From positions 1 to 57,407 of the forward strand of contig QZIR01000067.1 of assembly GCA_003604975.1 (NCBI GenBank): 57,407 nucleotides of DNA, in the 5' to 3' direction. The notes under the pieces were generated by a model, which saw nothing but the letters and a program-made list of their open reading frames with translations, did no database searches and was not told where the DNA came from. The translations under genes were made by a program, and so were the position numbers. This DNA is from Desulforudis sp. (GTDB lineage: Bacteria; Bacillota; Desulfotomaculia; Desulfotomaculales; Desulforudaceae). Shown piece after piece: positions 14,876-23,594 of the stretch (within the stretch, counting starts at the first letter, position 1; the number at the start of each line of letters is the position of its first letter).

Positions 14876-17857
14876 GTGAAGGGGGCATTGTCCGAAACCC
14901 GGACTGGAGACGTACTCGTAGTCGGTGCAGGGATTGCCGGCATTCAGGCTGCTGTGGATCTGGCCGAGGGCGGACACAGGGTCCACCTTGTGGAACGCCG
15001 GACGGCCATCGGCGGCACGATGCCGATGCTGGCTCGTACCTTTCCAACCAACGAATGCTCCTTGTGCTCCCTTTCCCCGAAACTCGCGGAGTGTGCCCGT
15101 CATCCGAACATCGTCATCCATACCGGCGCCGGGTTGAACTGTCTTGACGGTGAACCCGGGGCCTTTAAGGCCACCATTGAACTGGCGCCCCGCTGGGTAG
15201 ACAGCTCACGCTGCAAGGCCTGCGGCGACTGTACCGCCGCCTGCCCGGTGGAAGTGCCCGATGAATTCAACCAGGGCCTGAAAACGCGGAGCGCCGTTTT
15301 CCAGTTTTACCCTCAGGGTTTTCCGAAGACCTACACCATCGATACCGCGAACTGTATCGAGTGCGGCGTCTGTGCTTCCCTGTGCCCTTCAGAGGCTATT
15401 GACCTGGGCCGGGCTGGGGAGACGCTGGAGATCAGCGTGGGCGCGGTGATCCTCGCCCCCGGCTTCGAACCCTACAACCCAGGAGAGCGTTGGAATCTTG
15501 GTTACGGTGTTTACCGTAATGTCCTGACCAGCCTAGAGTTTGAACGGGTGCTCAGCGCCAGCGGACCTTCAGGCGGCTGCCTGCGCTGCCCCGGGAACGG
15601 CCGGGAGCCGGAGCGGATCGCCTGGCTCCAGTGCGTCGGGTCACGGAACGCCCGCATTGGCAGGCACTACTGTTCGTCGGTCTGCTGTATGGCGGCCGTC
15701 AAGGGGGCGATGGCGGCCAAGGAACAGGCCCGGGGCCGGCTCGATGCCACCATTTTTTACATTGACATTCGTACCCACGGCAAAGGGTATTACCGGTATT
15801 ACCAGCGTGCGGTGCAGGAAGGCGTCCGGTTTATCGCCGCGGGCATCGACCAGGTGCAGGAAAACCCGGACTCGAGCCTCACGCTGCGCTATCTGTCCCC
15901 GTCCGGAGGGATTGCGGAGGAGACCTTCGACCTGGTGGTCCTCTCGGTCGGGATGACGCTCGATCAGCAGGCGGCGGACCTAGCCTCGCGATTGGGTCTG
16001 GAGGTCGACAGGGACGGCTTTTGTATCCGTGCGGGCGCGGGGGTCCTTGAGACCAGTAAGCCCGGAATCTACAGCGCGGGGGCCTTCGGCGGCCCCTGCG
16101 ATATCGCCTGGGCGGTAACCGAGGGTTCGTCCGCCGCGGGCGAGGTGGCCGAGTTCCTGGCCGGCCAGCGTGGGACAGAAGACCGTCTGGGGCGGAATGA
16201 GGCCGCCGAACGCGACGTACGTGGTGAAGAGCCGCGGATTGGGGTCTTTGTCTGCCGCTGCGGCACCAACATCGCCGGTACCATAGATGTACCGGAGGTG
16301 ACCCGTGCCAGCCTGAACGACCCTGGCGTGGTGACGGCGGTGGAGCTTACCCACGCCTGTGCCCCGGACGGGCTGGAGGAGATTCGCCGACGGGTGACCG
16401 AACACGGGTTGAACCGGGTGGCAGTGGCCGCCTGCAGCCCACGCAGCCACAAGCATCTGTTCCAGGACGCGATCCGGGACTGCGGGCTGAACCGCTCCCT
16501 GTGCGAGATGGCTAACATTCGTGACCACTGTGCCTGGGTACACCAGGACGATCCCGCAGAAGCCACGGCCAAGGCCCGGCGGCTGGTGCGCATGGCCTCT
16601 GCCAAGGCCCGGCTGCTGGAACCGGTTGATGAACTGGAGGTCGCGGTTACCCCCGTCGGCCTGGTGGTGGGCGGGGGCGCGTCCGGGATGACGACGGCCC
16701 TGAGCCTGGCCGACCAGGGCTTTGAGGTCCACCTGGTGGAAAAGGAACAGGCGCTTGGCGGGCGTGGTGCTCAACCATTAATCAGTCAGTTGACCGAACA
16801 CTGTCTCGAACACCCGCTGGTCAACGTGCACCTCGGGCAGACCGTTGTTTCCGCCCGGGGACATGTAGGGGATTTCCGCTCCCGGCTATCATCTGGGCGG
16901 GAGCTGAGACACGGGGTGACCGTCCTGGCCAGCGGGAGCCGGGAACTGGTTCCTACTGAGTACCGGTACGGGGCCGATCCGGGTGTCTGCACCCTCGGGG
17001 AACTGGAAAGCGGACAAGTGTCCGGTGAGGGTTTTGCCGCCAACCGTTCTTACGTCTTTATTCAATGTGTCGGTTCCCGCAGCGCGGACCGTCCCTACTG
17101 CAGCCGTACCTGCTGCAGACGGAGCCTGGAGCAGGCGCTTAAGATCCGCCGGGCTGATCCGGACGCTTCGGTGTATGTCCTCTACCGGGACCTGACCACC
17201 TACGGCCTGCACGAGCGGCTGTACCGGGAGGCGCGCGGCGCGGGCGTGATGTTTATCCGCTACTCGCCCGATGACCCGCCACGGGTGGAGAGTGACGGGG
17301 AGAGACTGTGCGTCCAGTTCCGTGATCCCGTGCTCCAGGAAGCAATGAGTGTCGAGGCCGGGGTAGTCCTGGCCGCGGCGACCCTGCCGGCTTCCGATAC
17401 GGCGGACCTGGCCCACACCTACAAGGTCCCGACCGACCGGGACGGGTTTTTCCTGGAGGCGCACACCACCCTGCGCCCGGTAGAGTTCTTGGCGCAGGGG
17501 ATCTATATGTGCGGTTCATGCACCGGGCCGAAGCACACGGATGAGGGCATCGTTCAGGCGCGAGCGGTAGGCGGCCGCGCCGGGGCGGTGCTGGCCCGCG
17601 GCGTCGTGAAAGCGCGGGGGGCTTATGCCCTGGTAGACCCGGTCAAGTGCGCGGCCTGCCTGAACTGCGTACGCGTCTGTCCGTTTGACGTGCCGCGCCT
17701 CGAGGGGAACGCCTCGGTCATTGAGCCGGTACAGTGCCAGGGCTGCGGGATCTGTGTGGCCGGCTGCCCGAACCAGGCGATCCACCTGTTGGGTTACCGG
17801 AAGGAGCAACTAACGGCCCTGATCCAGGCCCTGTTCAAGGAGGACGGCAATGGCTAA
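14876..17857 (+). CDS. hdrA: Long HdrA-like FAD/iron-sulfur electron transfer protein
   Basis: The 993-residue protein holds two flavin-binding halves. Half one has VLVVGAGIAGIQAA (about 14-27), a Cys-rich block NECSLCSLSPKLAEC (about 58-72), and two 4Fe-4S motifs, CKACGDCTAACPVEVP and CIECGVCASLCPSEA (about 112-175). The middle has IGVFVCRCGTNIAGTID. Half two has GLVVGGGASGMTTAL (about 597) and ends in a double 4Fe-4S ferredoxin (CAACLNCVRVCPFDVP and CQGCGICVAGCPNQAI). HdrA is the flavin hub of heterodisulfide-reductase-like bifurcating complexes. HdrB and HdrC are absent nearby; with MvhD-MetV-MetF downstream it probably feeds methylene-THF reductase. The start GTG 14876 is uncertain; TTG 14888 is in frame. 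Confidence 0.9.
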   Translation: MKGALSETRTGDVLVVGAGIAGIQAAVDLAEGGHRVHLVERRTAIGGTMPMLARTFPTNECSLCSLSPKLAECARHPNIVIHTGAGLNCLDGEPGAFKATIELAPRWVDSSRCKACGDCTAACPVEVPDEFNQGLKTRSAVFQFYPQGFPKTYTIDTANCIECGVCASLCPSEAIDLGRAGETLEISVGAVILAPGFEPYNPGERWNLGYGVYRNVLTSLEFERVLSASGPSGGCLRCPGNGREPERIAWLQCVGSRNARIGRHYCSSVCCMAAVKGAMAAKEQARGRLDATIFYIDIRTHGKGYYRYYQRAVQEGVRFIAAGIDQVQENPDSSLTLRYLSPSGGIAEETFDLVVLSVGMTLDQQAADLASRLGLEVDRDGFCIRAGAGVLETSKPGIYSAGAFGGPCDIAWAVTEGSSAAGEVAEFLAGQRGTEDRLGRNEAAERDVRGEEPRIGVFVCRCGTNIAGTIDVPEVTRASLNDPGVVTAVELTHACAPDGLEEIRRRVTEHGLNRVAVAACSPRSHKHLFQDAIRDCGLNRSLCEMANIRDHCAWVHQDDPAEATAKARRLVRMASAKARLLEPVDELEVAVTPVGLVVGGGASGMTTALSLADQGFEVHLVEKEQALGGRGAQPLISQLTEHCLEHPLVNVHLGQTVVSARGHVGDFRSRLSSGRELRHGVTVLASGSRELVPTEYRYGADPGVCTLGELESGQVSGEGFAANRSYVFIQCVGSRSADRPYCSRTCCRRSLEQALKIRRADPDASVYVLYRDLTTYGLHERLYREARGAGVMFIRYSPDDPPRVESDGERLCVQFRDPVLQEAMSVEAGVVLAAATLPASDTADLAHTYKVPTDRDGFFLEAHTTLRPVEFLAQGIYMCGSCTGPKHTDEGIVQARAVGGRAGAVLARGVVKARGAYALVDPVKCAACLNCVRVCPFDVPRLEGNASVIEPVQCQGCGICVAGCPNQAIHLLGYRKEQLTALIQALFKEDGNG

Positions 17858-18290
17858 GCAGTATCCCCTTAAGATCATAGCCTTCACCTGCTACAACTGT
17901 GCTTACGCCGCCGCCGACCTGGCCGGGTCGATGCGTCTGTCCTACCACCCGGCGGTGAGCATCGTCGGGATCCCCTGTACCGGGGCCGTGGAACCGGCGG
18001 TTATCCTGAACGCCTTCGAGCAGGGGATCGACGGGGTATTCGTGGCCGGCTGCCTGGACGGCGAGTGCCACTACAAGACGGGAAACCTGCACGCGCGGGA
18101 GCGGGTGCGGCAGTTGCGCGGGGATCTGGAAAGGATCGGCCTGGAGCCGGAGCGGCTGGAGATGTTCCAACTGTCTGCGGCAATGGGCTCCCGATTCGCG
18201 GAGCTGGTGAATGAGTTTGTGGAGCGGATCTATACGCTCGGGCCTTCGCCGGTGCGCCCGGGCCTGGATTGTGGGGGGCGAAAGAAATGA
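17850..18290 (+). CDS. mvhD: MvhD-like 2Fe-2S subunit
   Basis: This 146-residue protein is of the FrhD/MvhD family that links HdrA to an electron donor. It shows CYNCAYAAADLAG near residue 12, GIPCTGAVEP near 42 and AGCLDGECHYKTGN near 64, which supply the four or five cysteines of its iron-sulfur centre. It overlaps the end of hdrA by eight bases and the start of metV by four, so the three products are made together. No hydrogenase subunits are encoded here, so its partner is likely the MetFV reductase rather than hydrogenase. Confidence 0.93.
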   Translation: MAKQYPLKIIAFTCYNCAYAAADLAGSMRLSYHPAVSIVGIPCTGAVEPAVILNAFEQGIDGVFVAGCLDGECHYKTGNLHARERVRQLRGDLERIGLEPERLEMFQLSAAMGSRFAELVNEFVERIYTLGPSPVRPGLDCGGRKK

Positions 18291-18958
18291 TCGTAGCCGA
18301 GCAGAAGTCGTTTAAGGAAATCGTAGAGTATCTTCGTGGGAAGTACGACCTTCTGATTGTCCCCTGTATGAGTTGTACGGCCGTCTGCTTTGCTGGCGGC
18401 GTCCAGCAGGGTGAGGAACTGGCCTCGGCACTCCGTATCCACTGCAAGATGCACGGCGACGGGTTGAACTGCACGGTCCGGCCCGTCACGCGGCAGTGCG
18501 ACCCCGAGTTCATCGAGGAGCTGACCGGGGAAGTGGCGCAGGCCGATTCGATCCTCTCGCTGGCCTGTGGCGTGGGTGTCCAGTTCCTCGCGGAACGCTA
18601 TCCGGACAAGGCGGTCATCCCGGCGCTGAACACTTCTTTCGCCGGCGGGAAGACGGCCCCGGGGATCTGGGAGGAGCGTTGTTCCCTTTGCGGTAACTGT
18701 GTATTGCACGTCACCGGCGGGATCTGCCCGATCACCCGCTGTGCCAAGGGGCTCCTGAACGGTCCCTGCGGCGGTTCCGAACAAGGGCGCTGTGAGATCG
18801 ACCCGAATCTCCCGTGTGCCTGGCAATTGATCATTAACCGGATGAACGGCCTGGGGCGGTTGGAGGAACTGCTGGCCTTCCAGTGTCCGAAGGACTGGTC
18901 GACCGGGAATGCAGGCGGTCTGCGCCGCCTGGTTAGAGAGGACTTGAGGCTGAAGTGA
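18287..18958 (+). CDS. metV: Methylene-THF reductase partner subunit MetV
   Basis: The 223-residue protein belongs to the MTHFR C-terminal-domain-like family that accompanies MetF in acetogens. It has VPCMSCTAVCFAGG near residue 26 and a Cys-rich C-terminal block (CSLCGNCVLHVTGGICPITR, then CAKGLLNGPCGGSEQGRCEI) suited to iron-sulfur clusters that pass electrons to the MetF flavin. I choose ATG 18287, preceded by GGGGGGCG, over TTG 18269. The start overlaps mvhD and the stop overlaps metF (GTGA), as in a tightly coupled unit. Confidence 0.9.
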   Translation: MIVAEQKSFKEIVEYLRGKYDLLIVPCMSCTAVCFAGGVQQGEELASALRIHCKMHGDGLNCTVRPVTRQCDPEFIEELTGEVAQADSILSLACGVGVQFLAERYPDKAVIPALNTSFAGGKTAPGIWEERCSLCGNCVLHVTGGICPITRCAKGLLNGPCGGSEQGRCEIDPNLPCAWQLIINRMNGLGRLEELLAFQCPKDWSTGNAGGLRRLVREDLRLK

Positions 18959-19869
18959 GCGGAGGGAGTAGACTACGACAGGTCCTGGAGAGCGGCGCCT
19001 TTGCCGTGACGTGCGAGATCGGACCCCCGAAGGGGGCTCTGGTTAATACGCTGCGCGAAAAGGCGCGGCTGGTTCGTGACTACGTACACGCGGCCAACGT
19101 CACCGACTGCCAGACGGCCGTGGTCCACTTGTCCAGCATCGCCGCCGCGGTACACCTGCAAAGCGAAGGGGTCGAGGCGGTGGCCCAGATGACCTGCCGT
19201 GACCGCAACCGGATCGCCATCCAGAGTGACCTCCTGGGGGCGTACAGCCTGGGGATTGGGAACCTGCTCTGCCTGACCGGGGATCACCAGCGTTTCGGCA
19301 ATCACCCGCAGGCCAAAAACGTCTTCGACCTGGACTCGATTCAACTCGTGGATATGGTCCGGGGGATGCAGGACGAAGGGTTGTTCCAGTGCGGGGAGCC
19401 GATCCGCGCCGGGGCGCCGCAGTTCTTCCTCGGGGCAGTGGCGAACCCGTTCGCCGACCCCTTTGAGTTCCGGGTCCTGCGCCTGGAGAAAAAGGTCAAC
19501 GCCGGAGCCCGCTTCATCCAGACCCAAAGTGTATTCGATCTGGAGCGTTTCCGGCGCTTTATGGAAATGGTACGGGCGAGGGGCCTGCACCATCGCTGCT
19601 ACATCCTGCCCGGAGTCAGCCCGGTCCGCTCGATCCGGGCCGTCGAGTACATACGCGACCGTGTCCCGGGCCTAACGATCCCGGACCAGATCGTGGAGCG
19701 GATGCGTGCCGCCACGGACCCGGCCCGGGAAGGGGTAGAGATCGCTTTGGAATTGATCGCCGGTCTGCGCGAGATTGAGGGAGTGGCCGGCGTGCACATA
19801 ATGGCGATTGCCTGGGAACAGGTGATCCCGGAACTGGTACAGCGCGCCGGCCTGGGGTCGAAGCTTTAG
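18955..19869 (+). CDS. metF: 5,10-methylenetetrahydrofolate reductase
   Basis: This 304-residue flavoprotein is a TIM barrel that reduces methylene-THF to methyl-THF, the last methyl-branch step before AcsE. Family marks are TCEIGPPKGA near the start (the catalytic Glu), AQMTCRDRNRIAIQSDLLG, GIGNLLCLTGDHQRFGNHP and GARFIQTQSVFDLERF. It lacks the NADH-binding traits of stand-alone enzymes that I could recognise, and the gene order hdrA-mvhD-metV-metF suggests electrons come through MetV. The GTG start overlaps metV by four bases. It is the last gene of the operon. Confidence 0.94.
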   Translation: MSGGSRLRQVLESGAFAVTCEIGPPKGALVNTLREKARLVRDYVHAANVTDCQTAVVHLSSIAAAVHLQSEGVEAVAQMTCRDRNRIAIQSDLLGAYSLGIGNLLCLTGDHQRFGNHPQAKNVFDLDSIQLVDMVRGMQDEGLFQCGEPIRAGAPQFFLGAVANPFADPFEFRVLRLEKKVNAGARFIQTQSVFDLERFRRFMEMVRARGLHHRCYILPGVSPVRSIRAVEYIRDRVPGLTIPDQIVERMRAATDPAREGVEIALELIAGLREIEGVAGVHIMAIAWEQVIPELVQRAGLGSKL

Positions 19870-19927
19870 TTTGCTCAGTTTCTTGTCTTTAAAAAAGGTG
19901 CCTGACCCCATTTTTACCCATTTTTAA

Positions 19928-19956
19928 CTTCCAACCTCACACATCTCACTTCCCAA
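19928..19956. repeat. Dispersed 29-bp intergenic repeat, copy 1
   Basis: A 29-base stretch ending in CACTTCCCAA between convergent metF and gapA recurs at 50895-50923 with only three differences. It contains the core TCACACATC. I see no terminator hairpin in this gap; the repeat and a preceding AAAAAAGGTGCCTGACCCC motif are its only features. Confidence 0.6.
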
Positions 19957-19967
19957 ATTCCCGGCCG

Positions 19968-21026
19968 TCAACGAGCCCGGGCGTGTTCCTTTTCAAGCTT
20001 TCCCCGCGCTTTCTCACCTACCGTTTCCCGCCAGTGCATATAGAGGATGGTGTCCATCACGCGGTTGGAGAAACCCCACTCGTTGTCGTACCAGGCGATC
20101 ACCTTAACCAGGGTACCTTCGACGACCATGGTGGACAGCCCGTCGACTATCGATGAATGTGGATTCCCTGTATAATCGATAGACACCAGTGGTAGCTCAG
20201 AGTAAGCCAGTATGCCACGTAGATCACCTTCCGCAGCCTCCCGCAACACGTCGTTCAGTTCTTCCTTCGTGGTCGGTTTCCCGAGTTCGCACACAAAATC
20301 GATGACCGAGACGTCCGGTGTCGGCACCCGGAAGGCCATTCCGGTCAGCTTCCCTTCGAGTTCGGGGATGGCCAGGCTGACGTTCTTGGCCGCGCCGGTG
20401 GTCGTGGGGATGATCGACAGGTTGGCCGCCCGTGCCCGCCGCAGGTCGCGGTGGGGCAGATCCAGCAACTGCTGGTCGTTGGTGTAGGAGTGGGCGGTAG
20501 TCATTAAGCCCCGCTTCACGCCGAACTTCTCTTTCAGGACCTTTACCACCGGAGCCAGTCCGTTGGTGGTGCAAGACGCGGAGGAGACGATATGGTGCTT
20601 CGCCGGGTCGTACCAGTCCTCGTTCACGCCCATCACGATGGTCACGTCCTCGTCGGTCGCCGGGGCACTGATGATCACCTTTTTCGCGCCGGCTTCCAGG
20701 TGCTTACGGGCGTCCTTGGCCTTGGTAAAACGGCCGGTCGACTCAATCACAAAATCCACCTTCAGCTCGCCCCAGGGCAGCTTGGCCGGGTCCGCCTCGG
20801 CCAGCACCGTGATCTCCTCGTCATCCACCCAAAAACTCTTATCCCCCGCACGCACGTCGGCTTCGAAGGTACCATGCACGGAGTCGTATTTGAGCAGATG
20901 GGCCAGTGTGGCGGCATTGGCCAGGTCGTTGACGGCCACGACATCGATATCAGGGTGCTTGTACAGAATGCGGAACAGATTGCGGCCGATACGGCCGAAA
21001 CCGTTGATACCAATTCGGATCGACAA
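19968..21026 (-). CDS. gapA: Glyceraldehyde-3-phosphate dehydrogenase
   Basis: This 352-residue class I GAPDH catalyses the NAD-linked oxidation or reduction step between glyceraldehyde-3-phosphate and 1,3-bisphosphoglycerate. The NAD site IGINGFGRIGRNLFRI starts at residue 4. The catalytic Cys is in SSASCTTNGLAPV, with the partner His later (TTAHSYTNDQ). YDNEWGFSNRVMDT is near the end. It starts with TTG (complement of 21024-21026), seven bases after AAGGAGG. It stands alone, convergent with metF; no pgk or tpi follows. In an autotroph it would serve gluconeogenesis. Confidence 0.96.
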   Translation of the reverse strand: MSIRIGINGFGRIGRNLFRILYKHPDIDVVAVNDLANAATLAHLLKYDSVHGTFEADVRAGDKSFWVDDEEITVLAEADPAKLPWGELKVDFVIESTGRFTKAKDARKHLEAGAKKVIISAPATDEDVTIVMGVNEDWYDPAKHHIVSSASCTTNGLAPVVKVLKEKFGVKRGLMTTAHSYTNDQQLLDLPHRDLRRARAANLSIIPTTTGAAKNVSLAIPELEGKLTGMAFRVPTPDVSVIDFVCELGKPTTKEELNDVLREAAEGDLRGILAYSELPLVSIDYTGNPHSSIVDGLSTMVVEGTLVKVIAWYDNEWGFSNRVMDTILYMHWRETVGEKARGKLEKEHARAR

Positions 21027-21289
21027 GGGTAGGCCTCCTTCTGAGATTTGCGTTTTGCCGGACTCCGGCAGGGTTTATGAGCCTTAGTATTCCCGTGCGG
21101 TTTTTCTTTATTACACCAGGGAAGCTCAGGCTCTACCGGTTAGCATATGTCGAAAAATTTCTTCATGTACCGACGGTAAAAGTGCTAAAATGTGGTTAGT
21201 GGCACACAGTGGCAATACGACCGGGCAGGTGGCCTGGGGGAGAGTCCGTTTGGCATCAGGCATACAGTTGCCCAAAGGAGGAATCACTT

Positions 21290-21676
21290 TTGACAATCAA
21301 GGAAATCATGCATAGCCGTTTTGTCACTCTGAACGGGGACGAAGAGGTTGGTGTCGCTCTTAACACCATGAACGAGCGTAGGGTGAACGGTGCTCCGGTG
21401 GTGGACAAGGATAACAACCTGATCGGCATCGTAGTCAAGCACGACCTCTACAAGTTCCTCACGGAGCGGGGCCGCTATCCGAAATACCCGCTGGACCGGG
21501 CCATGACCTACAAGGTCATTACGGCCACCGAGGACGAAGACATCGTAACAGTCGCCAAGAGGCTCCGCAGACACGACATCATGGCCGTACCGGTCGTGGA
21601 CGGGTTGAAAGTCATCGGCCTGGTGTCCTTGGAAGACATCGTAGATTACTTCATCAACCAAAATACTAACGAGTAA
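21290..21676 (+). CDS. Tandem CBS-domain protein
   Basis: The 128-residue protein is just a pair of CBS domains: TIKEIMHSRFVTLNGDEEVG with VNGAPVVDKDNNLIGIV (about 1-60) and LDRAMTYKVITATEDEDIV with DIMAVPVVDGLKVIGLVSLE (about 65-120). Such pairs form a Bateman module that binds adenine nucleotides and signals energy state. There is no attached enzymatic domain, so the target is unknown. I take TTG 21290 as start because AAAGGAGG lies eight bases upstream; the longer frame from 21209 has no RBS. Confidence 0.88.
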   Translation: MTIKEIMHSRFVTLNGDEEVGVALNTMNERRVNGAPVVDKDNNLIGIVVKHDLYKFLTERGRYPKYPLDRAMTYKVITATEDEDIVTVAKRLRRHDIMAVPVVDGLKVIGLVSLEDIVDYFINQNTNE

Positions 21677-21791
21677 CCAGATCACCTTCCCAAATGAAGA
21701 CATCCGCTTTCCCTGGTCCACCACAGCCAATCCACTAGTTTCACAGACCTGATTCTCGTCCGTGAAACAGGTAGGTATTAAAGGGGGTATT

Positions 21792-22427
21792 ATGATGGAA
21801 TTATCCTCGGGAGGAGTCTATACCCGGCCCGACACCGTCGCTTCAGCAGCGGAAGCCAAGGAACTGCTGGTGCAGGGGAACCGGCGATTTGTTTCCGGAC
21901 AGCCGGCCAATAAGGATTTCGGGGTCTCAAAGCGCAGAGAACTGGCCAGCAAGGGTCAGCAACCCTTCAGCGTAGTCGTAGGCTGTTCAGATTCCCGGGT
22001 ACCGCTGGAGCTGTTGTTTGACCAGGCCCTGGGAGATCTGTTCGTGGTGCGCGTGGCGGGTAACGTCGTGGATCAGATGGTGTTGGGGAGCGTGGATTAT
22101 GCGGTTAAGTATCTGCATGTGCCCCTGGTTGTGGTCCTGGGACATGAAAACTGCGGTGCCGTGAAAGCCGTGGTCGACGGTGAAGAGGCCCACGGGAGCA
22201 TCGGATCAATATTTAAGAAACTAGAGCCGTCCGTAGCTAAGGCAAAGGCGGCCGGGTTCACCGGGAATGACCTTTATGAAGCGTCCACCGATGAGAATAT
22301 CCGGGCGATGGTGGAAGAACTAAAGAGGAGCCCGGTAATCAAGTGCCTGGTGGACAGCGGCGGACTCTCCGTCTTGGGCGGGAAGTTCCATCTCCAGTCC
22401 GGTCAAGTCCGTTTTTTCCCTGAGTAA
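21792..22427 (+). CDS. Beta-class carbonic anhydrase
   Basis: This 211-residue zinc enzyme interconverts CO2 and bicarbonate. Zinc ligands and the catalytic Asp-Arg pair are visible: CSDSRVPLELLFDQ (Cys and Asp-x-Arg), then VVLGHENCGAVKA (His and Cys). FVVRVAGNVVD is also typical. ATG 21792 or 21795 follows AAGGGGG. In an organism running the Wood-Ljungdahl pathway it could supply CO2 to CODH and formate dehydrogenase or bicarbonate to carboxylases; that role is inferred. Confidence 0.93.
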   Translation: MMELSSGGVYTRPDTVASAAEAKELLVQGNRRFVSGQPANKDFGVSKRRELASKGQQPFSVVVGCSDSRVPLELLFDQALGDLFVVRVAGNVVDQMVLGSVDYAVKYLHVPLVVVLGHENCGAVKAVVDGEEAHGSIGSIFKKLEPSVAKAKAAGFTGNDLYEASTDENIRAMVEELKRSPVIKCLVDSGGLSVLGGKFHLQSGQVRFFPE

Positions 22428-22448
22428 TCCGGACTAACCCAAAATAAA

Positions 22449-22481
22449 ACATCCGGTTCCCAGCTCAGGGAAACCGGATGT
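22449..22481 (-). terminator. Terminator hairpin (minus strand)
   Basis: ACATCCGGTT (22449-22458) and AACCGGATGT (22472-22481) form a perfect 10-bp stem, extended inside by CCC/GGG. Read on the minus strand the stem is followed by TTTATTTT, so it terminates the stalk-domain gene remnant; it may also stop the carbonic anhydrase transcript. Confidence 0.75.
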
Positions 22482-22496
22482 ACATCGCGAGTGGTT

Positions 22497-22838
22497 TTAC
22501 TGCGTTTCGATGCTTACGGTCTGAGTGGCTGCATCCCAGTGGACATTGGCGTCGACCGCTTCACCGACAAAACGAAGCGGCACAAGCGTGCGACCGTCAA
22601 TCACCTGGGCCGGAACATCAAGCTTAACCTGACGGTTGCCGATGAATGCTTTGTCCGCGCTGATCTTAAGGCTCACCACAATGCCTTCATAAGTCCCCGA
22701 AACAGGTACCTGTTTCGGGCTGCCAGGTCACCTTCGCCCCGATGATTTCCCCGACGGCCCGAAAGGGTACCAGTACCCGGCCGTCCTGAAATTTATAATG
22801 GATATCCCAGCGGAAGCGCCGCACTTTGTCCGGAAATA
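22497..22838 (-). pseudogene. Broken stalk-domain (copper amine oxidase N-like) gene
   Basis: Two tandem stalk-domain repeats are readable on the minus strand. The first (about 22838-22690) contains DGRVLVPFRAVGEIIGAKV followed by TW; the second (22680-22497) contains AFIGNRQVKLDVPAQVIDGR and LVPLRFVGEAVDANVHWDA. These domains occur in secreted and cell-wall proteins of Clostridia. The reading frame breaks between them, at a perfect palindrome, and the 5' part with start codon and signal peptide is missing; stops lie upstream of the first repeat. The remnant retains its terminator. Confidence 0.8.
22696..22719. repeat. 24-bp perfect palindrome at a frameshift
   Basis: The arms CCCGAAACAGGT and ACCTGTTTCGGG abut without a spacer to give a perfect 24-bp palindrome inside the stalk-domain remnant. 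Removing 13 bases of it (TACCTGTTTCGGG read on the minus strand) restores one continuous frame joining the two repeats. Confidence 0.85.
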
Positions 22839-22874
22839 ATCATATCTAAGCAGTTCCGGGCTGGAGGTTAAGTC

Positions 22875-23594
22875 TTGTACGACTCCAGGTATCTCAGCAA
22901 GGTCAAAAAGGCGATTAAGGAATACGATATGATCCGCGAGGGCGACCGGGTGGTGGCCGGTGTCTCGGGTGGCAAGGACAGCACCGCGCTCTTGTACATC
23001 CTAGCGCAGCTGCAGCGGCATTCGCACCTGAGGTTTGAGCTGCACGCGGTAATCCTGGACATTGGCTGGGGTGAGGTGAATCTGGACGGGCACCGGGCGC
23101 TATGCGAGCGGCTCGGGGTACCCCTCACCGTCAAGGGCCATCCGGTGGCCCAGATCATCGACAAGCACCCGGAGAAGAACGCCTGCACCCTATGCGGGAA
23201 GATCCGGGCCGGGGTGCTGAACAACACCGCCCTGGAACTGGGCGCAAACCGGGTGGCGCTCGGACACCACCTGGACGACGTGATCGAGACCTACTTCCTG
23301 AACCTGATCTTCACCGGGCAGATGAAGACCTTCCTGCCCAACACCTACCTCAGCAATACGGACCTCCACCTGATCCGCCCGCTGGTGTTCCTGCCGGAGC
23401 ACGTGCTGGTCTCGCTGGCCCGGCGGGAGGAACTGCCGGTGGTGACCAACCCCTGCCCGCACAACGGGCACACCAGGCGCGACGAGGCGAAGGCCATCGT
23501 CAGTGACCTGGCCGTACGCTACCCGGACTTCCGGGACAAGTTCCTGAGCGCCCTGCACAACGTCAGCCTTGAGAACCTTTGGAAACAGCGATAG
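22875..23594 (+). CDS. TtcA-like tRNA thiolation ATPase
   Basis: This 239-residue PP-loop ATPase has SGGKDSTALLYIL near residue 31, which binds ATP for adenylation of a tRNA base. CTLCGKIRAGVLNNTALELG near 112 supplies the paired cysteines of the TtcA family, thought to hold an iron-sulfur cluster, and GHHLDDVIETYFLN follows. TtcA makes 2-thiocytidine at tRNA position 32; the subgroup here could act on another base. TTG 22875 is supported by GGAGG seven bases upstream. Its 3' end overlaps that of the convergent capA-like gene by 32 bases. Confidence 0.85.
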   Translation: MYDSRYLSKVKKAIKEYDMIREGDRVVAGVSGGKDSTALLYILAQLQRHSHLRFELHAVILDIGWGEVNLDGHRALCERLGVPLTVKGHPVAQIIDKHPEKNACTLCGKIRAGVLNNTALELGANRVALGHHLDDVIETYFLNLIFTGQMKTFLPNTYLSNTDLHLIRPLVFLPEHVLVSLARREELPVVTNPCPHNGHTRRDEAKAIVSDLAVRYPDFRDKFLSALHNVSLENLWKQR

